From contig NZ_VRSV01000001.1 in the NCBI RefSeq assembly GCF_008017415.1, positions 310,001-374,000 on the forward strand: a stretch of 64,000 bases of DNA, written 5' to 3'. The notes beneath the pieces were generated by a model. It was not told the DNA's origin, made no database searches, and saw only the letters and a program-made list of their open reading frames with translations. Origin of the DNA: Microbacterium hatanonis (lineage in GTDB: Bacteria; Actinomycetota; Actinomycetes; Actinomycetales; Microbacteriaceae). A program made the position numbers and the translations under genes. Position 1 is the stretch's first letter, and each line of letters starts with the position of its first letter. This document shows, one piece after another, positions 17,451 through 26,806 of the stretch.

Positions 17451-18857
17451 ATGGGGACCCATACATCCGTACGTCGTCAATCCGTGGGTTCCGTGCGCGT
17501 CGCGCAATCGGCGGCCGTCGCGCTCATCGTGAGCGGTCTGGTGCTCGTGGGTCTCACGGTCGGCGGCTCGAGCGCTGTGGCCGCAACGAGCGTCGGACTC
17601 GGCACCGCCGAGCCCTACGTCGTCCTCGGCGGACAATCGGTGACCAACACCGGAAACAGCACGCTCGACGGAGACCTCGGCGTCTACCCCGGCACGTCGA
17701 TCACCGGCTTCCCGCCCGGGCAGGTCATCGGCGGGGGTGTCATCCATCAGACCGACGAGAACGCCGAGCAGGCCCAGATCGACCTCGTCACCGCCTACAA
17801 CGCCGCAGCATCCCAGGCCCCCGACGCCACCATCACCGCTGACCTCGGTGGGCAGACCCTGGTCGACGGAGTCTATTTCTCCGCCTCGACGGTCGGACTC
17901 ACCGGCACCCTGCGCCTCGACGGCCAGGGCGACTCCGGATCGGTCTGGGTGTTCCAGGTCGGGTCCGCTCTCACCACCGCGACCGGCAGCGTGGTGGAGC
18001 TCATCAACGGCGCCCAGGCGTGCAACGTGTTCTGGCAGGTGGGCTCGTCGGCCACCCTCGGCACCGACTCGACGTTCGTCGGAACCATCCTCGCGCTGAC
18101 CTCCATCACCCTTGAGAACGGCACGACCGTCGACGGCAGGGCTCTCGCCCGCAACGGCACGGTGTCCCTCGACGACAACACCTTCGTCGATCCCGGGTGC
18201 GACGCCGGCCCGAGCCCGTCTCCGTCGGCGACCCCGACGGATACTCCGACGGCCACGCCGACCGTGACTCCGACGGCGACTCCGACGGCCACGCCGACCG
18301 TGACCCCGACGATCACGCCGACGGCGACTCCGACGATCACTCCGACGGTCACGCCGACGGTCACGCCGACGGCGACTCCGACGATCACGCCGACGGCGAC
18401 TCCGACGATCACTCCGACGGTCACGCCGACCGTGACCCCGACGATCACGCCGACGGCGACTCCCACGATCACGCCGACGGCGACTCCGACGATCACGCCG
18501 ACGGCGACTCCGACGATCACGCCGACGGCGACTCCGACGGTCACGCCGACGGCGACTCCGACGGTCACGCCGACCGTGACCCCGACGGCCACGCCGACCG
18601 TGACGCCGACGGCCACGCCGACCGTGACGCCGACGGCCACACCGACCGCCACGGCCACGGCTGGGATACCGCTGCTGCCCACGTCCGGCCCGACGACAGG
18701 TGCCCCCACCGGACCGGTGGTCAACGGCGGCGGCATGCTCCCGGCCACCGGTAGCGACGGCAGCAGGGCGTGGATGCTCCTGGGCGCCGCGGCTGCCTTC
18801 CTGCTGGGCGGCTCGATCCTCTTCACGTCACGTCGCTTCACCTCTCGTCGAGGCTGA
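17451..18857 (+). CDS. LPXTG-anchored ice-binding-like (DUF3494) surface protein
   Basis: 468 residues. A signal peptide (residues about 1-45, ending SSAVA) is followed by a DUF3494/ice-binding-like beta-solenoid domain (about 46-245: [53 protein letters not shown]), then a ~140-residue stalk of PTxT/TP repeats, LPATG at 430-434, a membrane segment and an Arg-rich tail (RRFTSRRG). It should be exported and attached to peptidoglycan by a housekeeping sortase. DUF3494 domains bind ice in cold-adapted microbes, but many members in mesophiles are thought to be adhesins; I cannot tell which. ATG 17451 was chosen because it starts the signal peptide. The sortase-fold protein at 37049 lacks the catalytic residues to process it. 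Confidence 0.85.
   Translation: MGTHTSVRRQSVGSVRVAQSAAVALIVSGLVLVGLTVGGSSAVAATSVGLGTAEPYVVLGGQSVTNTGNSTLDGDLGVYPGTSITGFPPGQVIGGGVIHQTDENAEQAQIDLVTAYNAAASQAPDATITADLGGQTLVDGVYFSASTVGLTGTLRLDGQGDSGSVWVFQVGSALTTATGSVVELINGAQACNVFWQVGSSATLGTDSTFVGTILALTSITLENGTTVDGRALARNGTVSLDDNTFVDPGCDAGPSPSPSATPTDTPTATPTVTPTATPTATPTVTPTITPTATPTITPTVTPTVTPTATPTITPTATPTITPTVTPTVTPTITPTATPTITPTATPTITPTATPTITPTATPTVTPTATPTVTPTVTPTATPTVTPTATPTVTPTATPTATATAGIPLLPTSGPTTGAPTGPVVNGGGMLPATGSDGSRAWMLLGAAAAFLLGGSILFTSRRFTSRRG
18231..18648 (+). repeat. 12-bp tandem repeats encoding a Thr-Pro stalk
   Basis: About 35 head-to-tail copies of a degenerate 12-bp unit (CCGACGGCGACT, CCGACGATCACG and variants) encode P-T-x-T. The units are arranged in 24-bp higher-order pairs, so slippage or recombination could change stalk length in frame. 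All six frames stay open here, which creates spurious reading frames. Confidence 0.9.
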
Positions 18858-18896
18858 GGCGACGCACCCTCCGGGCGGTATGTCGGCGGCAGGTCG

Positions 18897-18911
18897 TAGG
18901 CTGGGTACGTG
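18897..18911 (+). promoter_or_regulatory. Leaderless promoter of dnaX
   Basis: TAGGCT (18897-18902) plus six bases ends at the GTG start (18909). No Shine-Dalgarno-like sequence lies in the usual window, which supports leaderless translation. Confidence 0.5.
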
Positions 18912-21128
18912 ACCACAGCCCTCTACCGCCGCTACCGCCCGGAGGCGTTCGGCGAGATGATCGGGCAGTCCCAGGTCACCGATCCGCTCATGACGGCGCT
19001 CCGCGGTGACAGGGTCGGCCATGCCTATCTGTTCTCGGGCCCGCGGGGGTGCGGCAAGACGACGTCCGCCCGCATCCTCGCCCGGTGCCTCAACTGCGCC
19101 GCAGGACCCACCGACACTCCGTGCGGCACCTGCGACAGCTGCGTCGAGCTCGGGCGTGGCGGTGGCGGTTCGCTCGACGTGGTCGAGATCGACGCGGCCA
19201 GCCACAACGGCGTCGACGACGCGCGCGACCTGCGCGAGCGGGCCATCTTCGCTCCTGCGCGTGACCGGTTCAAGATCTTCATCCTCGACGAGGCCCACAT
19301 GGTCACCCAGCAGGGTTTCAACGCCCTGCTGAAGCTGGTCGAAGAGCCGCCCGACCACGTGAAATTCATCTTCGCGACCACCGAGCCCGAGAAGGTGCTC
19401 GGCACGATCCGCTCCCGTACGCACCACTACCCGTTCCGGCTCGTGCCACCGGCGGCGATGCTCGAGTACGTGCAAGAGCTCTCCGAGACCGAGGGCGTCT
19501 CCGTCCAGGCCGGTGTCCTCCCTCTCGTGGTGCGCGCCGGCGGGGGCTCGCCGCGCGACACCCTCTCGCTGCTCGACCAGCTCATCGCCGGTTCCGACGT
19601 CGGCCCCGACGGCGCCGTCGAGGTCGCCTACGAGCGTGCCGTGGCACTGCTCGGATACACCCACGCCGAACTCCTCGACGAGGTCGTCGACGCCTTCGGC
19701 GCGCGCGATGCGGCCGCCGCGTTCGCCGCCGTCGATCGCGTCATCCAGACAGGGCAAGATCCGCGGCGCTTCGTCGACGATCTGCTCGAGCGCCTCCGCG
19801 ACCTCATCGTCGTCGCGGCGACCGGGCAGAGCGCCGGGTCGGTGCTGCGCGGCATATCCGCCGAAGAACTCGAGCGCATGACCCGTCAGTCGGGTCTGTT
19901 CGGCACGCAGCGGCTCTCGCGCACGGCCGATCTCGTCGTCACCGCGCTCGATGAGATGACCGGCGCGACGTCGCCGCGTCTGCACCTCGAACTCCTCGTG
20001 GCCCGCGTGCTCGCCGACGCGGGTGCCGCGCCCGCGTCGGCCCCCGCGCCCGGCGTGGCCCCGGCGACGGCCGCGGCCGCCGCACCCGTCGCTGCACCGC
20101 AGACCCCGCGAGCGCCCGCACCGGCGCCCGCGCGCGCGGAGGCCGCTCCTGCAGTTGCGGCGCCCGAGCCGGTGGCGCCCCCCGAGCCGTTCAGCGAACC
20201 CGAGCCGCCCGCCGATCGGGAGCCCCCGGCCGATTCCGACGAAACGCCGCCCGAGCCCGAGGGCGAGTTCGCCCCTCCCGCCGCGGCGGGCCCGCTCACG
20301 GTGCAGCGCCTGCGCGACGCCTGGCCCGAGGTGCTCGCCCGACTCGAGTCGATCAGTCGCACGTCGTGGTTGATCGCGTCCGGCGCACGGGTCGCCGCCC
20401 TCGACGACGACGTGCTCACCCTCGCGTTCGCCAGCGCGAACGACATCGCCGCGTTCAAGAAGCGCACCGCCGGTGCCGGTCCGAGCGAAGACCTCCGCCA
20501 GGCGATCATGGGGGTCCTCGGCATCCGCGTGAAGTACATCGCGAAGCACGACGGCGATGCCGGCGGTTCCGGCGATGCCGGTGCTCCGGCCTCGACGCCG
20601 CCCGCGCCCGACCATCAGGTACGCGAATCGCCGGTCGCGCCCCCCGCCCAACGATCGAGCCCGGTCTCCGCGCCGTCGGCGGCCGCGCCCGTGACGGACT
20701 GGGCGGTCGCGCCTATCCCCACGACCCCCGAGGTCGATCCCGGAACGGCGTCGCCGTCCGCGTTATCCGGCCCGCGCCCGTCCGCCGCGTCCGCCGCGCG
20801 GGCGGTCGGTCAGTTCCCGGTCGACGACGAGCCCGAAGAGGCATCGTCGGTGCGGGTGGCCACGCTCGATCCCGTGCGCGACGGCTCGGTCCTCCCGGAT
20901 CGCGAGGTCGAAGCATCCGTCGTCGTCGACGACGACCCCGAAGACGAGCTCCCGCCCCCCGACGACACCGTCGACGCTCCGGTGCCGCCGGTCGTCGCAC
21001 CGCGCATCGCCCCGGTCGTCACCACGCGCGGGGGCGTTCAGCGAGTCGGAGAGGCCGTCGTGCGCCAGGTGCTGGGTGCGACCTTCGTGCGTGAAGAGCC
21101 GTTCGAATCGCCCACGAGGTTCGTCTGA
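18909..21128 (+). CDS. dnaX: DNA polymerase III subunit gamma/tau
   Basis: 739 residues, GTG start. Walker A is [15 protein letters not shown], the four-Cys zinc site is CLNC..CGTCDSC, Walker B IFILDEAH and the arginine-finger SRC-like element is at [14 protein letters not shown]. The clamp-loader ATPase domain occupies about residues 1-370; a long Ala/Pro/Glu-rich linker follows and a C-terminal tau-like region extends to the end. No obvious slippery heptamer for a programmed frameshift is visible. Followed 2 bp later by recR, as in many bacteria. Confidence 0.96.
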   Translation: MTTALYRRYRPEAFGEMIGQSQVTDPLMTALRGDRVGHAYLFSGPRGCGKTTSARILARCLNCAAGPTDTPCGTCDSCVELGRGGGGSLDVVEIDAASHNGVDDARDLRERAIFAPARDRFKIFILDEAHMVTQQGFNALLKLVEEPPDHVKFIFATTEPEKVLGTIRSRTHHYPFRLVPPAAMLEYVQELSETEGVSVQAGVLPLVVRAGGGSPRDTLSLLDQLIAGSDVGPDGAVEVAYERAVALLGYTHAELLDEVVDAFGARDAAAAFAAVDRVIQTGQDPRRFVDDLLERLRDLIVVAATGQSAGSVLRGISAEELERMTRQSGLFGTQRLSRTADLVVTALDEMTGATSPRLHLELLVARVLADAGAAPASAPAPGVAPATAAAAAPVAAPQTPRAPAPAPARAEAAPAVAAPEPVAPPEPFSEPEPPADREPPADSDETPPEPEGEFAPPAAAGPLTVQRLRDAWPEVLARLESISRTSWLIASGARVAALDDDVLTLAFASANDIAAFKKRTAGAGPSEDLRQAIMGVLGIRVKYIAKHDGDAGGSGDAGAPASTPPAPDHQVRESPVAPPAQRSSPVSAPSAAAPVTDWAVAPIPTTPEVDPGTASPSALSGPRPSAASAARAVGQFPVDDEPEEASSVRVATLDPVRDGSVLPDREVEASVVVDDDPEDELPPPDDTVDAPVPPVVAPRIAPVVTTRGGVQRVGEAVVRQVLGATFVREEPFESPTRFV

Positions 21129-21130
21129 CC

Positions 21131-21724
21131 ATGTACGACGGCATCGTTCAAGACCTCATCGACGAATTCGGGCGTCTCCCCGGCATCGGGCCCAAGTCGG
21201 CGCAGCGGATCACGTTCCACATCCTCCAGTCGCCGTCCTTCGACGTCTCGCGCCTGTCGATCCTGCTCGGCGAGGTGCGCGACAAAGTGCGCTTCTGCGA
21301 GATCTGCGGCAACGTCTCCGAGCAGGACCGCTGCGGCATCTGTCGCGACCCTCGACGCAATCCGACGCTCATCTGCGTCGTCGAAGACGCCAAAGACGTC
21401 GCGGCCATCGAGCGCACGCGCGAGTTCCGCGGTCTGTACCACGTGCTCGGCGGGGCGATCAGCCCGATCGCCGGCATCGGGCCCGACGACCTGCGCATCA
21501 CCTCGCTGATGCAGCGCCTCGCCGACGGAACGGTGCAAGAGGTCATCCTCGCGACGAACCCCAACCTCGAGGGCGAGGCGACCGCCACCTACCTCAGCCG
21601 GCTGCTGCACACGCTCGAGATCCAGGTGACCCGACTCGCGTCGGGGCTCCCCGTCGGCGGCGACCTCGAGTACGCCGACGAGGTCACCCTCGGTCGGGCG
21701 TTCGAGGGGCGACGCACGCTGTGA
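21131..21724 (+). CDS. recR: Recombination mediator RecR
   Basis: 197 residues. N-terminal helix-hairpin-helix ([19 protein letters not shown]), four-Cys zinc finger ([16 protein letters not shown]) and Toprim domain ([16 protein letters not shown] ... [20 protein letters not shown]) are all in place. It acts with RecO and RecF to load RecA at gaps. ATG 21131 lies 2 bp after the dnaX stop and the gene overlaps the next one by GTGA. Confidence 0.97.
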   Translation: MYDGIVQDLIDEFGRLPGIGPKSAQRITFHILQSPSFDVSRLSILLGEVRDKVRFCEICGNVSEQDRCGICRDPRRNPTLICVVEDAKDVAAIERTREFRGLYHVLGGAISPIAGIGPDDLRITSLMQRLADGTVQEVILATNPNLEGEATATYLSRLLHTLEIQVTRLASGLPVGGDLEYADEVTLGRAFEGRRTL

Positions 21725-22671
21725 CGCCGGCGCCGGTGGCCGGGTTCCCGACCCGATTCACCGCTCGTGCCTGGTTGCTGTTCATCGCGATGGCAGTGCT
21801 CTGGGGCATGCCCTACCTCTTCATCAAAGAGGCCGTCGACTCGTTGTCGCCGCCGGCGGTGGTGTGCATCCGCACGCTCGGGGCGGCGCTGCTGCTCTTA
21901 CCGTTCGCGCTGCGTCGCGGCGTGCTGGGTCCTGCTCTGCGGAAGTGGAGGTGGGTGCTGGTGTTCGCCCTCCTCGAGATGGCGGGTCCCTTCGTGCTGC
22001 TGGCGCACGCCGAGCAGACGCTCCCGTCGGGGATCACCGGGCTTCTCGTGGCGACCGTCCCCCTGTTCGCCGCTCTCGTCGCGTTCACCCGCGGGGATCG
22101 CACCGCCGTGCGCCCCGTTCGGCTGGTCGGACTCGGCCTCGGCTTCGTGGGCGTCGCGGTGGTCGTAGCCGGCCCGGGGCTGTCTCTCGGCGACGGACCG
22201 CTCGGCGTCGTCGCCGTCGGCGAGGTGCTGCTGGTCGCCGTCTGCTACGCGATCGCGCCGTTCGTGGTCGCGAAGCACCTCCGCGATGTGCCCGCGCTCG
22301 GGTCGATCACCCTCTCGCTTCTCATGGTCGGAGTCGGCTACCTCCCGATCGCGCTCCTCACCACCCACGGCATCCCCACGACGCGGAGCATCGCGGCGGT
22401 CGTCGCTCTCACGGTGCTGTGCACAGCGGTCGCCTTCCTCGCGTTCTTCGCGCTCATCCGCGAGGTCGGGCCCGCTCGCGCCCCACTCTTCACCTACGTC
22501 AACCCGATCGTCGCCATCCTCCTCGGGGTGGTCGTGCTCGGCGAGTCTCTCGGTATCGGGCTGCTCGCGGGCTTCCCGTTGATCATCGTCGGATGCTGGC
22601 TCGCCGCCACCGGAGGATCGCTGCGCGTCCGACGCCGGAGCGACGAGATGCCGCCCGTCGCACCCGGCTGA
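21721..22671 (+). CDS. EamA/DMT-superfamily exporter
   Basis: 316 residues with about ten membrane segments and two EamA repeats (first starts [22 protein letters not shown]; second ends [22 protein letters not shown]). This superfamily exports amino acids, nucleobases or other metabolites; substrate unknown. The GTG at 21721 overlaps the recR stop by GTGA, so it is co-translated with dnaX-recR. A convergent gene follows at once. Confidence 0.9.
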   Translation: MTPAPVAGFPTRFTARAWLLFIAMAVLWGMPYLFIKEAVDSLSPPAVVCIRTLGAALLLLPFALRRGVLGPALRKWRWVLVFALLEMAGPFVLLAHAEQTLPSGITGLLVATVPLFAALVAFTRGDRTAVRPVRLVGLGLGFVGVAVVVAGPGLSLGDGPLGVVAVGEVLLVAVCYAIAPFVVAKHLRDVPALGSITLSLLMVGVGYLPIALLTTHGIPTTRSIAAVVALTVLCTAVAFLAFFALIREVGPARAPLFTYVNPIVAILLGVVVLGESLGIGLLAGFPLIIVGCWLAATGGSLRVRRRSDEMPPVAPG

Positions 22672-22689
22672 GCACGCAGCATCCGATCG

Positions 22690-23178
22690 TCAGCGGAGCA
22701 CCTCGACCAGCGCCACCCACGACACGATGATCGCCGACACGATCGCGATGATGCAGCCGACGGCGGCGAGTACCAGGGCGGTGGGCGGGTCGAAGAAGAC
22801 CACGACGCCGGAGGCCGCGTACGCTGCGATCGGCACGAAGCCCAATGCCGACTTCGGGAGACGGGCATGGTCGGCCGGGTCCGGATCCCGCATGATCACC
22901 CACGCCGCGTGCACCTGGAAGGCGCCTGCGCCCGCGGTAGCGACGAGGACGACCGCCCCGTACGCGGGGGCGGGGATGCCGGGGATGAGCGCCGCGCCCG
23001 CGACGACGATCGCGAGGACGAGGCCGGCGATCGCGGCGGCGAGACGGGAGGTGATCGTGGTGGCCTTCACGATCTGGGCGATGTTCACACTCGAGGCGAC
23101 GATCACGAGACCCGCGAGGGCGGCGGTGGCACCGACCATCGCGACGTGGAAGTCGGTCCACCCCTCGAGCGCGTCCAT
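22690..23178 (-). CDS. Four-helix membrane protein of unknown function
   Basis: 162 residues, ATG 23178. Four hydrophobic segments are evident (VAMVGATAALAGLVIVAS, LAAAIAGLVLAIVVAGAALI, GAVVLVATAGAGAF, AVGCIIAIVSAIIVSWV), with a conserved-looking short loop MRDPDPADHARLPK between the third and a further segment. No recognised domain. Stands alone on the minus strand next to the pst region. Confidence 0.75.
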   Translation of the reverse strand: MDALEGWTDFHVAMVGATAALAGLVIVASSVNIAQIVKATTITSRLAAAIAGLVLAIVVAGAALIPGIPAPAYGAVVLVATAGAGAFQVHAAWVIMRDPDPADHARLPKSALGFVPIAAYAASGVVVFFDPPTALVLAAVGCIIAIVSAIIVSWVALVEVLR

Positions 23179-23354
23179 GGTCGGATGCTAGCGCCGACCC
23201 CGATCCACCGCGACGCACGAGACGATCACCCTTCGTATACCGGTCGGCCATCTTTCGATGTGCCGCCGTACATGACGTGCGGCCACCTTCGAGCATCGAC
23301 GGTTCTTGAGATTCTCATGGGGAGTTCTCAGAAGGACCGCGCGATAGGACGACT

Positions 23355-23906
23355 GTGAGCGAGGCGCTCCCACGACGAACGAGCCATGCGGGCCGGATCG
23401 TCTTCGACACGTTCCGCTCGGCGTACGACCCGATGCTGAACTCGTGGCTCGTCTTCCGCGCGCAGATCCTCCACGACGTGCTCACCGTGCCGGCCGACGT
23501 CGCGGCGGCGGACGTCGACGAGCGCGAGCGCGCTCGGACCGGTCGGTTCGGAGTGTGGCGCATCCTCGCCACCAACAACCGGGAGCTCGGTCGTGGATCG
23601 GGGTTGTTCCCGACGCCGGCGGAGGCCGTGGCGACCGTCGAGGTGCTCCAGCGCGAGGCGCTGTCGCTCACGGCCTCCGTCGTGCGCGGGGCGACGCCGA
23701 TGACGCACGGGTGGGTGCTGCGCCGCGACGGGGAGGCGGTCATGACGTCGTCGCGGTGGTACGAGTCGGCCTCGGAGGCGGCGGCGGCGGCCCGCGCCGC
23801 CCGCACGGTGCTCGCGACGGCGACCATCGCGACGGGCGTGAACATCGGCACGCAGTCGGGGCGACGCCTTCGGCGGGCCATCGCGCCCGTGAACCAGATT
23901 GTCTGA
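23355..23906 (+). CDS. Hypothetical protein with YegP-like repeats
   Basis: 183 residues, GTG start; the stop lies 16 bp before the kinase gene, so it may be the first gene of the pst locus. Two imperfect repeats (FGVWRILATNNRELGRGSGLFPTPAEA and GWVLRRDGEAVMTSSRWYESASEA) recall the DUF1508/YegP motif, in which a short strand pair is followed by S.xY and an Ala-rich helix. The resemblance is visual only. The promoter sequence GATAGGAC ends just ahead of the GTG, so translation may be leaderless. Upstream (23302-23334) two half-matching GTTCT units spaced by 22 bp give a weak, uncertain PHO-like signal. Confidence 0.6.
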   Translation: MSEALPRRTSHAGRIVFDTFRSAYDPMLNSWLVFRAQILHDVLTVPADVAAADVDERERARTGRFGVWRILATNNRELGRGSGLFPTPAEAVATVEVLQREALSLTASVVRGATPMTHGWVLRRDGEAVMTSSRWYESASEAAAAARAARTVLATATIATGVNIGTQSGRRLRRAIAPVNQIV

Positions 23907-23922
23907 CGCGGGCGACGGCGCC

Positions 23923-25566
23923 ATGACCGACGGGCTCGTCGCCGGACGCTTCCGGGTGCTCGGCCTCCTCGGCTCGGGCGCCACGGCGTCTGTCTACGAC
24001 GCGCTCGACACCCGTGACGGCGGGCGGGTCGCCGTCAAGGTGCTGCACCCGCACCTCGCCGCGCACCCACAGATGCGGGCGGCGTTCCTCCGCGAGGCCG
24101 AGGCGGTCGCCGCGCTCTCGCACCCGGGGCTGTGCGGGGTCGTCGGGTCGGGGATCCACGATCCCGAGGGGGAGGCGGAGACCTGGACCGCGTGGCAGAT
24201 CGCGCCCGGGCTCACGCTGGGGGAGCACGTGCGGGAGCGGGGGACGCTGTCGGCGCGCACCGCCGCGGACATCGGCACGAGAGTGCTCGACGCTCTGGCG
24301 GTGCTCCACGCCGCCGGGCTCGTGCACCGCGACATCTCGCCGTCGAACGTCGTGATCGACGTGGATGCGGCGGGCCGCCTCCGCGACGCGCGCATCATCG
24401 ACTTCGGGCTGGTGGATGCGGCCGGCTCGACCACCCGCGGGGGCGACGTGCTCCGCAGCGCGGAGGGCGACGGCGTCGTCGGCAACCTGCAGTACGCGGC
24501 ACCCGAGCTCCTCCGCGGCGAGGGCGTGGGTCCGTCCGCGGACCTCTACCAGCTCGCCGGGGTGCTCTACTTCGCCCTCGTCGGATCGGCCCCGTTCCCG
24601 CGCGACTCGCCGGAGGCGACCGTCCGCGCCCACCAGAGCGCGGCTCCGCCGACGGCATCCGTCCGCGTCGGGGGAGTGCCGGTGGCACTGGACCGCGTGA
24701 TCGTGCGAGCGATGCTGAAAGACCCGGCCGCGCGGTTCGCGTCGGCCGCGGACATGCGCGACGCTCTCGCGTCGGCGGTCGCACCGCGCGCGACCACGGT
24801 CGCGGTGCCGGTCGACGCGACGACTCGCACGCGGGTGTTCGCCCCCGCGCTGAGCCCGGCGGTCGACGCCGCCGACCACGCGGCGGCCGAACCCGAGGGG
24901 CGGGGCGGATCGCCGTGGCTCTGGGGGCTCGGGCTCGTCGCGGCCGGACTCGTGGTCGCCGTCGTGGTGGCGCTGTCGTCGGGGAGCCAGCCGACCACGG
25001 CGCGGGAGACACCCGCCGCCGTCGTGTCGAGCCCGGTGCCGACCCCCGCGCCGTCCGCGTCGGAGACACCGGTGGCGACGCCCCCGCCACCCGTGATGGC
25101 ACAGGTGCCGGCGCTCGAAGGACTCGGCTCGGATGCGGCGCGCCGAGCGCTCGCGGCGGCCGGACTCGCGGTGGGCGAGGTCGCGAGTGTCGATTCCGCG
25201 CGTCCGCTCGGCACCGTGCTCGCCAGCGAGCCGCCCGTGGGCGCCTCCCTGCAGGCGGGCGGATACGTCGCGCTGACCGTGGCCGGCGGGTCGAACGCCG
25301 TGCCCGATGTGGTCGGCGCCGTCGAGCAGTCGGCGATCGATGCCGTCGCCGCCGCCGGCTTCGTCCCCGTCGTCACCCGGCGCACGAGCAGCGCACCCAC
25401 CGGCACGGTGATCGCCGTCCAACCCGCCGGGGCGACCAGCATCCCGCTCGGGACGAGCGTCGCTCTCGAGGTCGCCGCGCCCCTCCCCGCTCCCACCCCG
25501 ACCGCCCCTCCGATCACGCCGACACCCACGCCGACCCGCACACCGACACCGGGGGCCACGCCATGA
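23923..25566 (+). CDS. Membrane Ser/Thr protein kinase with PASTA domains
   Basis: 547 residues. The kinase domain (about 1-275) has the glycine loop LLGSGATASVY, Lys39, catalytic Asp137 in HRDISPSNV, Asp160 in DFG and APELL. A membrane segment at about 332-352 leads to two extracellular PASTA-like domains (about 394-457 and 460-522) and a Thr-Pro tail. Such PknB-like kinases sense peptidoglycan fragments and control wall growth. ATG 23923 is preferred over an upstream TTG. Unusually it lies in front of pst genes rather than next to rodA/pbpA; its stop overlaps a 59-residue ORF by ATGA. Confidence 0.92.
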   Translation: MTDGLVAGRFRVLGLLGSGATASVYDALDTRDGGRVAVKVLHPHLAAHPQMRAAFLREAEAVAALSHPGLCGVVGSGIHDPEGEAETWTAWQIAPGLTLGEHVRERGTLSARTAADIGTRVLDALAVLHAAGLVHRDISPSNVVIDVDAAGRLRDARIIDFGLVDAAGSTTRGGDVLRSAEGDGVVGNLQYAAPELLRGEGVGPSADLYQLAGVLYFALVGSAPFPRDSPEATVRAHQSAAPPTASVRVGGVPVALDRVIVRAMLKDPAARFASAADMRDALASAVAPRATTVAVPVDATTRTRVFAPALSPAVDAADHAAAEPEGRGGSPWLWGLGLVAAGLVVAVVVALSSGSQPTTARETPAAVVSSPVPTPAPSASETPVATPPPPVMAQVPALEGLGSDAARRALAAAGLAVGEVASVDSARPLGTVLASEPPVGASLQAGGYVALTVAGGSNAVPDVVGAVEQSAIDAVAAAGFVPVVTRRTSSAPTGTVIAVQPAGATSIPLGTSVALEVAAPLPAPTPTAPPITPTPTPTRTPTPGATP

Positions 25567-25742
25567 CGTCCCGCGCTCACGACCGCGACAGCCGTCCTTC
25601 TCCGATCCGTCGCGGATCGTTCACCTTCGACGCCCACGATGGCGAGGATCCGGCCGGAACCCGCCGCCGGTCGCTCTGCTCAGGAAGCCCCATGAGACGC
25701 GCTTTCCGCCTGCCCTCGCGCACCTCCGAGGCGTACGCATGA
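25563..25742 (+). CDS. Small basic ORF bridging kinase and pstC
   Basis: A 59-residue frame (MTSRAHDRDSRPSPIRRGSF ..., ending LPSRTSEAYA) starts with ATG overlapping the kinase stop (ATGA) and ends with TGA overlapping the pstC ATG (ATGA). It is very basic and carries no membrane segment or signal. The exact tiling between two overlaps, together with 170 bp of otherwise unassigned sequence in a tightly packed operon, argues that it is translated, perhaps as a coupling peptide or kinase partner; a Ser/Thr/Arg-rich composition would suit phosphorylation. No family is recognised and translation is inferred. Confidence 0.45.
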   Translation: MTSRAHDRDSRPSPIRRGSFTFDAHDGEDPAGTRRRSLCSGSPMRRAFRLPSRTSEAYA

Positions 25743-26806
25743 CGAATGTCGGCTCCGACGACCTCACGCAGCTGCTGACGCCCTCCGAGCCCGAGCGATC
25801 GCCCGAGGCGGATGCTGCGGAGCAGAAGCCGAAGATCGCGGCGCGCTCGCTGAAGGCCGCGCCCTCGGTCTCGGACTCCGTCTTCCGCTCCGCGTCGTTC
25901 GCGGCCGGCGGCATCACCGTGGCGATCATGCTCGCGGTCGGGTTCTTCCTCGCCCTCCGCGGCGGGGAGGCGCTCGGGGTCGCTGGTCCCTCCTTCTTCA
26001 CCACGCAGGAGTGGTCGCCCGAGACGCAGCAGTTCGGCATCGCCGCCGTCCTCGCCGGGACGTTCACGATCGCGCTCATCGCGACCTTCTTCTCGGTTCC
26101 GCTCGCCCTGGGCACGGCCCTTCTCATCTCCGAGATCGTGCCGCCGCGGGCAAAGTCGCTCCTCGTGACGCTGGTGGACCTGATGGCGGCCGTCCCCAGC
26201 GTCGTCTACGGGCTCTGGGGGGTGTTCTTCCTGCAGGCGAGTGTGATCCCCGTGGCGCAGTGGATCTCCACCTACTTCGGCTGGATCCCGGTGTTCGCCG
26301 TGACCGGGCCGGACGGCGCGCGGCTCACCGATGCGAGCGCCTTCACATCGTCGGCCTTCATCGCCGGCATCGTCGTGGCGCTCATGGTGGCTCCCACTCA
26401 GACCTCAGTGATGCGCGAGGCCTTCTCGCAGGCTCCGGTGGGGGAGCGCGAGGGGTCCCTCGCCCTCGGATCGACGCGGTGGGGGATGATCCGCACCGTG
26501 GTGCTGCCCTTCGGTCGCGGCGGCATCATCGGCGGCACCATGCTCGGGCTCGGGCGGGCGCTCGGGGAGACGATCGCCGTCTACATGATCATCTCGCCGA
26601 TCTTCACGATCAACTGGGAGGTGCTGAAGACCGGCAGCAACTCGATCTCCGCCCTCATCGCGCTGCGCTACGGCGAGGCCAGCCAGTTCGGGCTGTCGGC
26701 GCTCATGGCGGCCGGGCTGGCACTGTTCCTCATCACCCTCGTCATCAACTTCACCGCGTCGTCGATCGTCGCGCGGTCGCGCTCAGGAGCGGAGAGCGAC
26801 GGATGA
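25739..26806 (+). CDS. pstC: Phosphate ABC transporter permease PstC
   Basis: 355 residues. The first ~45 are cytoplasmic, then six membrane segments with the permease EAA-loop (SLALGSTRWGMIRTVVLPFGRGG) and the PstC features PSVVYGLWGVFFL and LGRALGETIAVYMI. Forms the inner-membrane channel of the high-affinity Pst system with PstA. Both ends overlap neighbours by ATGA. The N-terminal extension is longer than in E. coli but ordinary for the phylum. Confidence 0.96.
   Translation: MTNVGSDDLTQLLTPSEPERSPEADAAEQKPKIAARSLKAAPSVSDSVFRSASFAAGGITVAIMLAVGFFLALRGGEALGVAGPSFFTTQEWSPETQQFGIAAVLAGTFTIALIATFFSVPLALGTALLISEIVPPRAKSLLVTLVDLMAAVPSVVYGLWGVFFLQASVIPVAQWISTYFGWIPVFAVTGPDGARLTDASAFTSSAFIAGIVVALMVAPTQTSVMREAFSQAPVGEREGSLALGSTRWGMIRTVVLPFGRGGIIGGTMLGLGRALGETIAVYMIISPIFTINWEVLKTGSNSISALIALRYGEASQFGLSALMAAGLALFLITLVINFTASSIVARSRSGAESDG

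Noticed and set aside
18231..18648. Array-like spaced repeats that could suggest a CRISPR.
   Set aside because: Units are 12 bp, directly adjacent and coding; there are no unique spacers and no cas genes.
17873..18916. Long open frames opposite and in the other frames of the Thr-Pro repeat (VGVAVG and DGDSDGHAD repeats).
   Set aside because: They follow from the 12-bp repeat having no stop in any frame; only the frame with signal peptide, DUF3494 domain and LPATG makes a sensible protein.
23302..23334. A PHO-box candidate (GTTCTTGAGAT and GTTCTCAGAAG, 22 bp apart) before the hypothetical gene at 23355.
   Set aside because: The two units are not adjacent and deviate from GTTCA; too weak to list as a site.
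23899..23922. TTG start giving the kinase eight extra residues.
   Set aside because: It overlaps the previous gene's stop region and adds nothing conserved; ATG 23923 begins at the normal kinase N-terminus.
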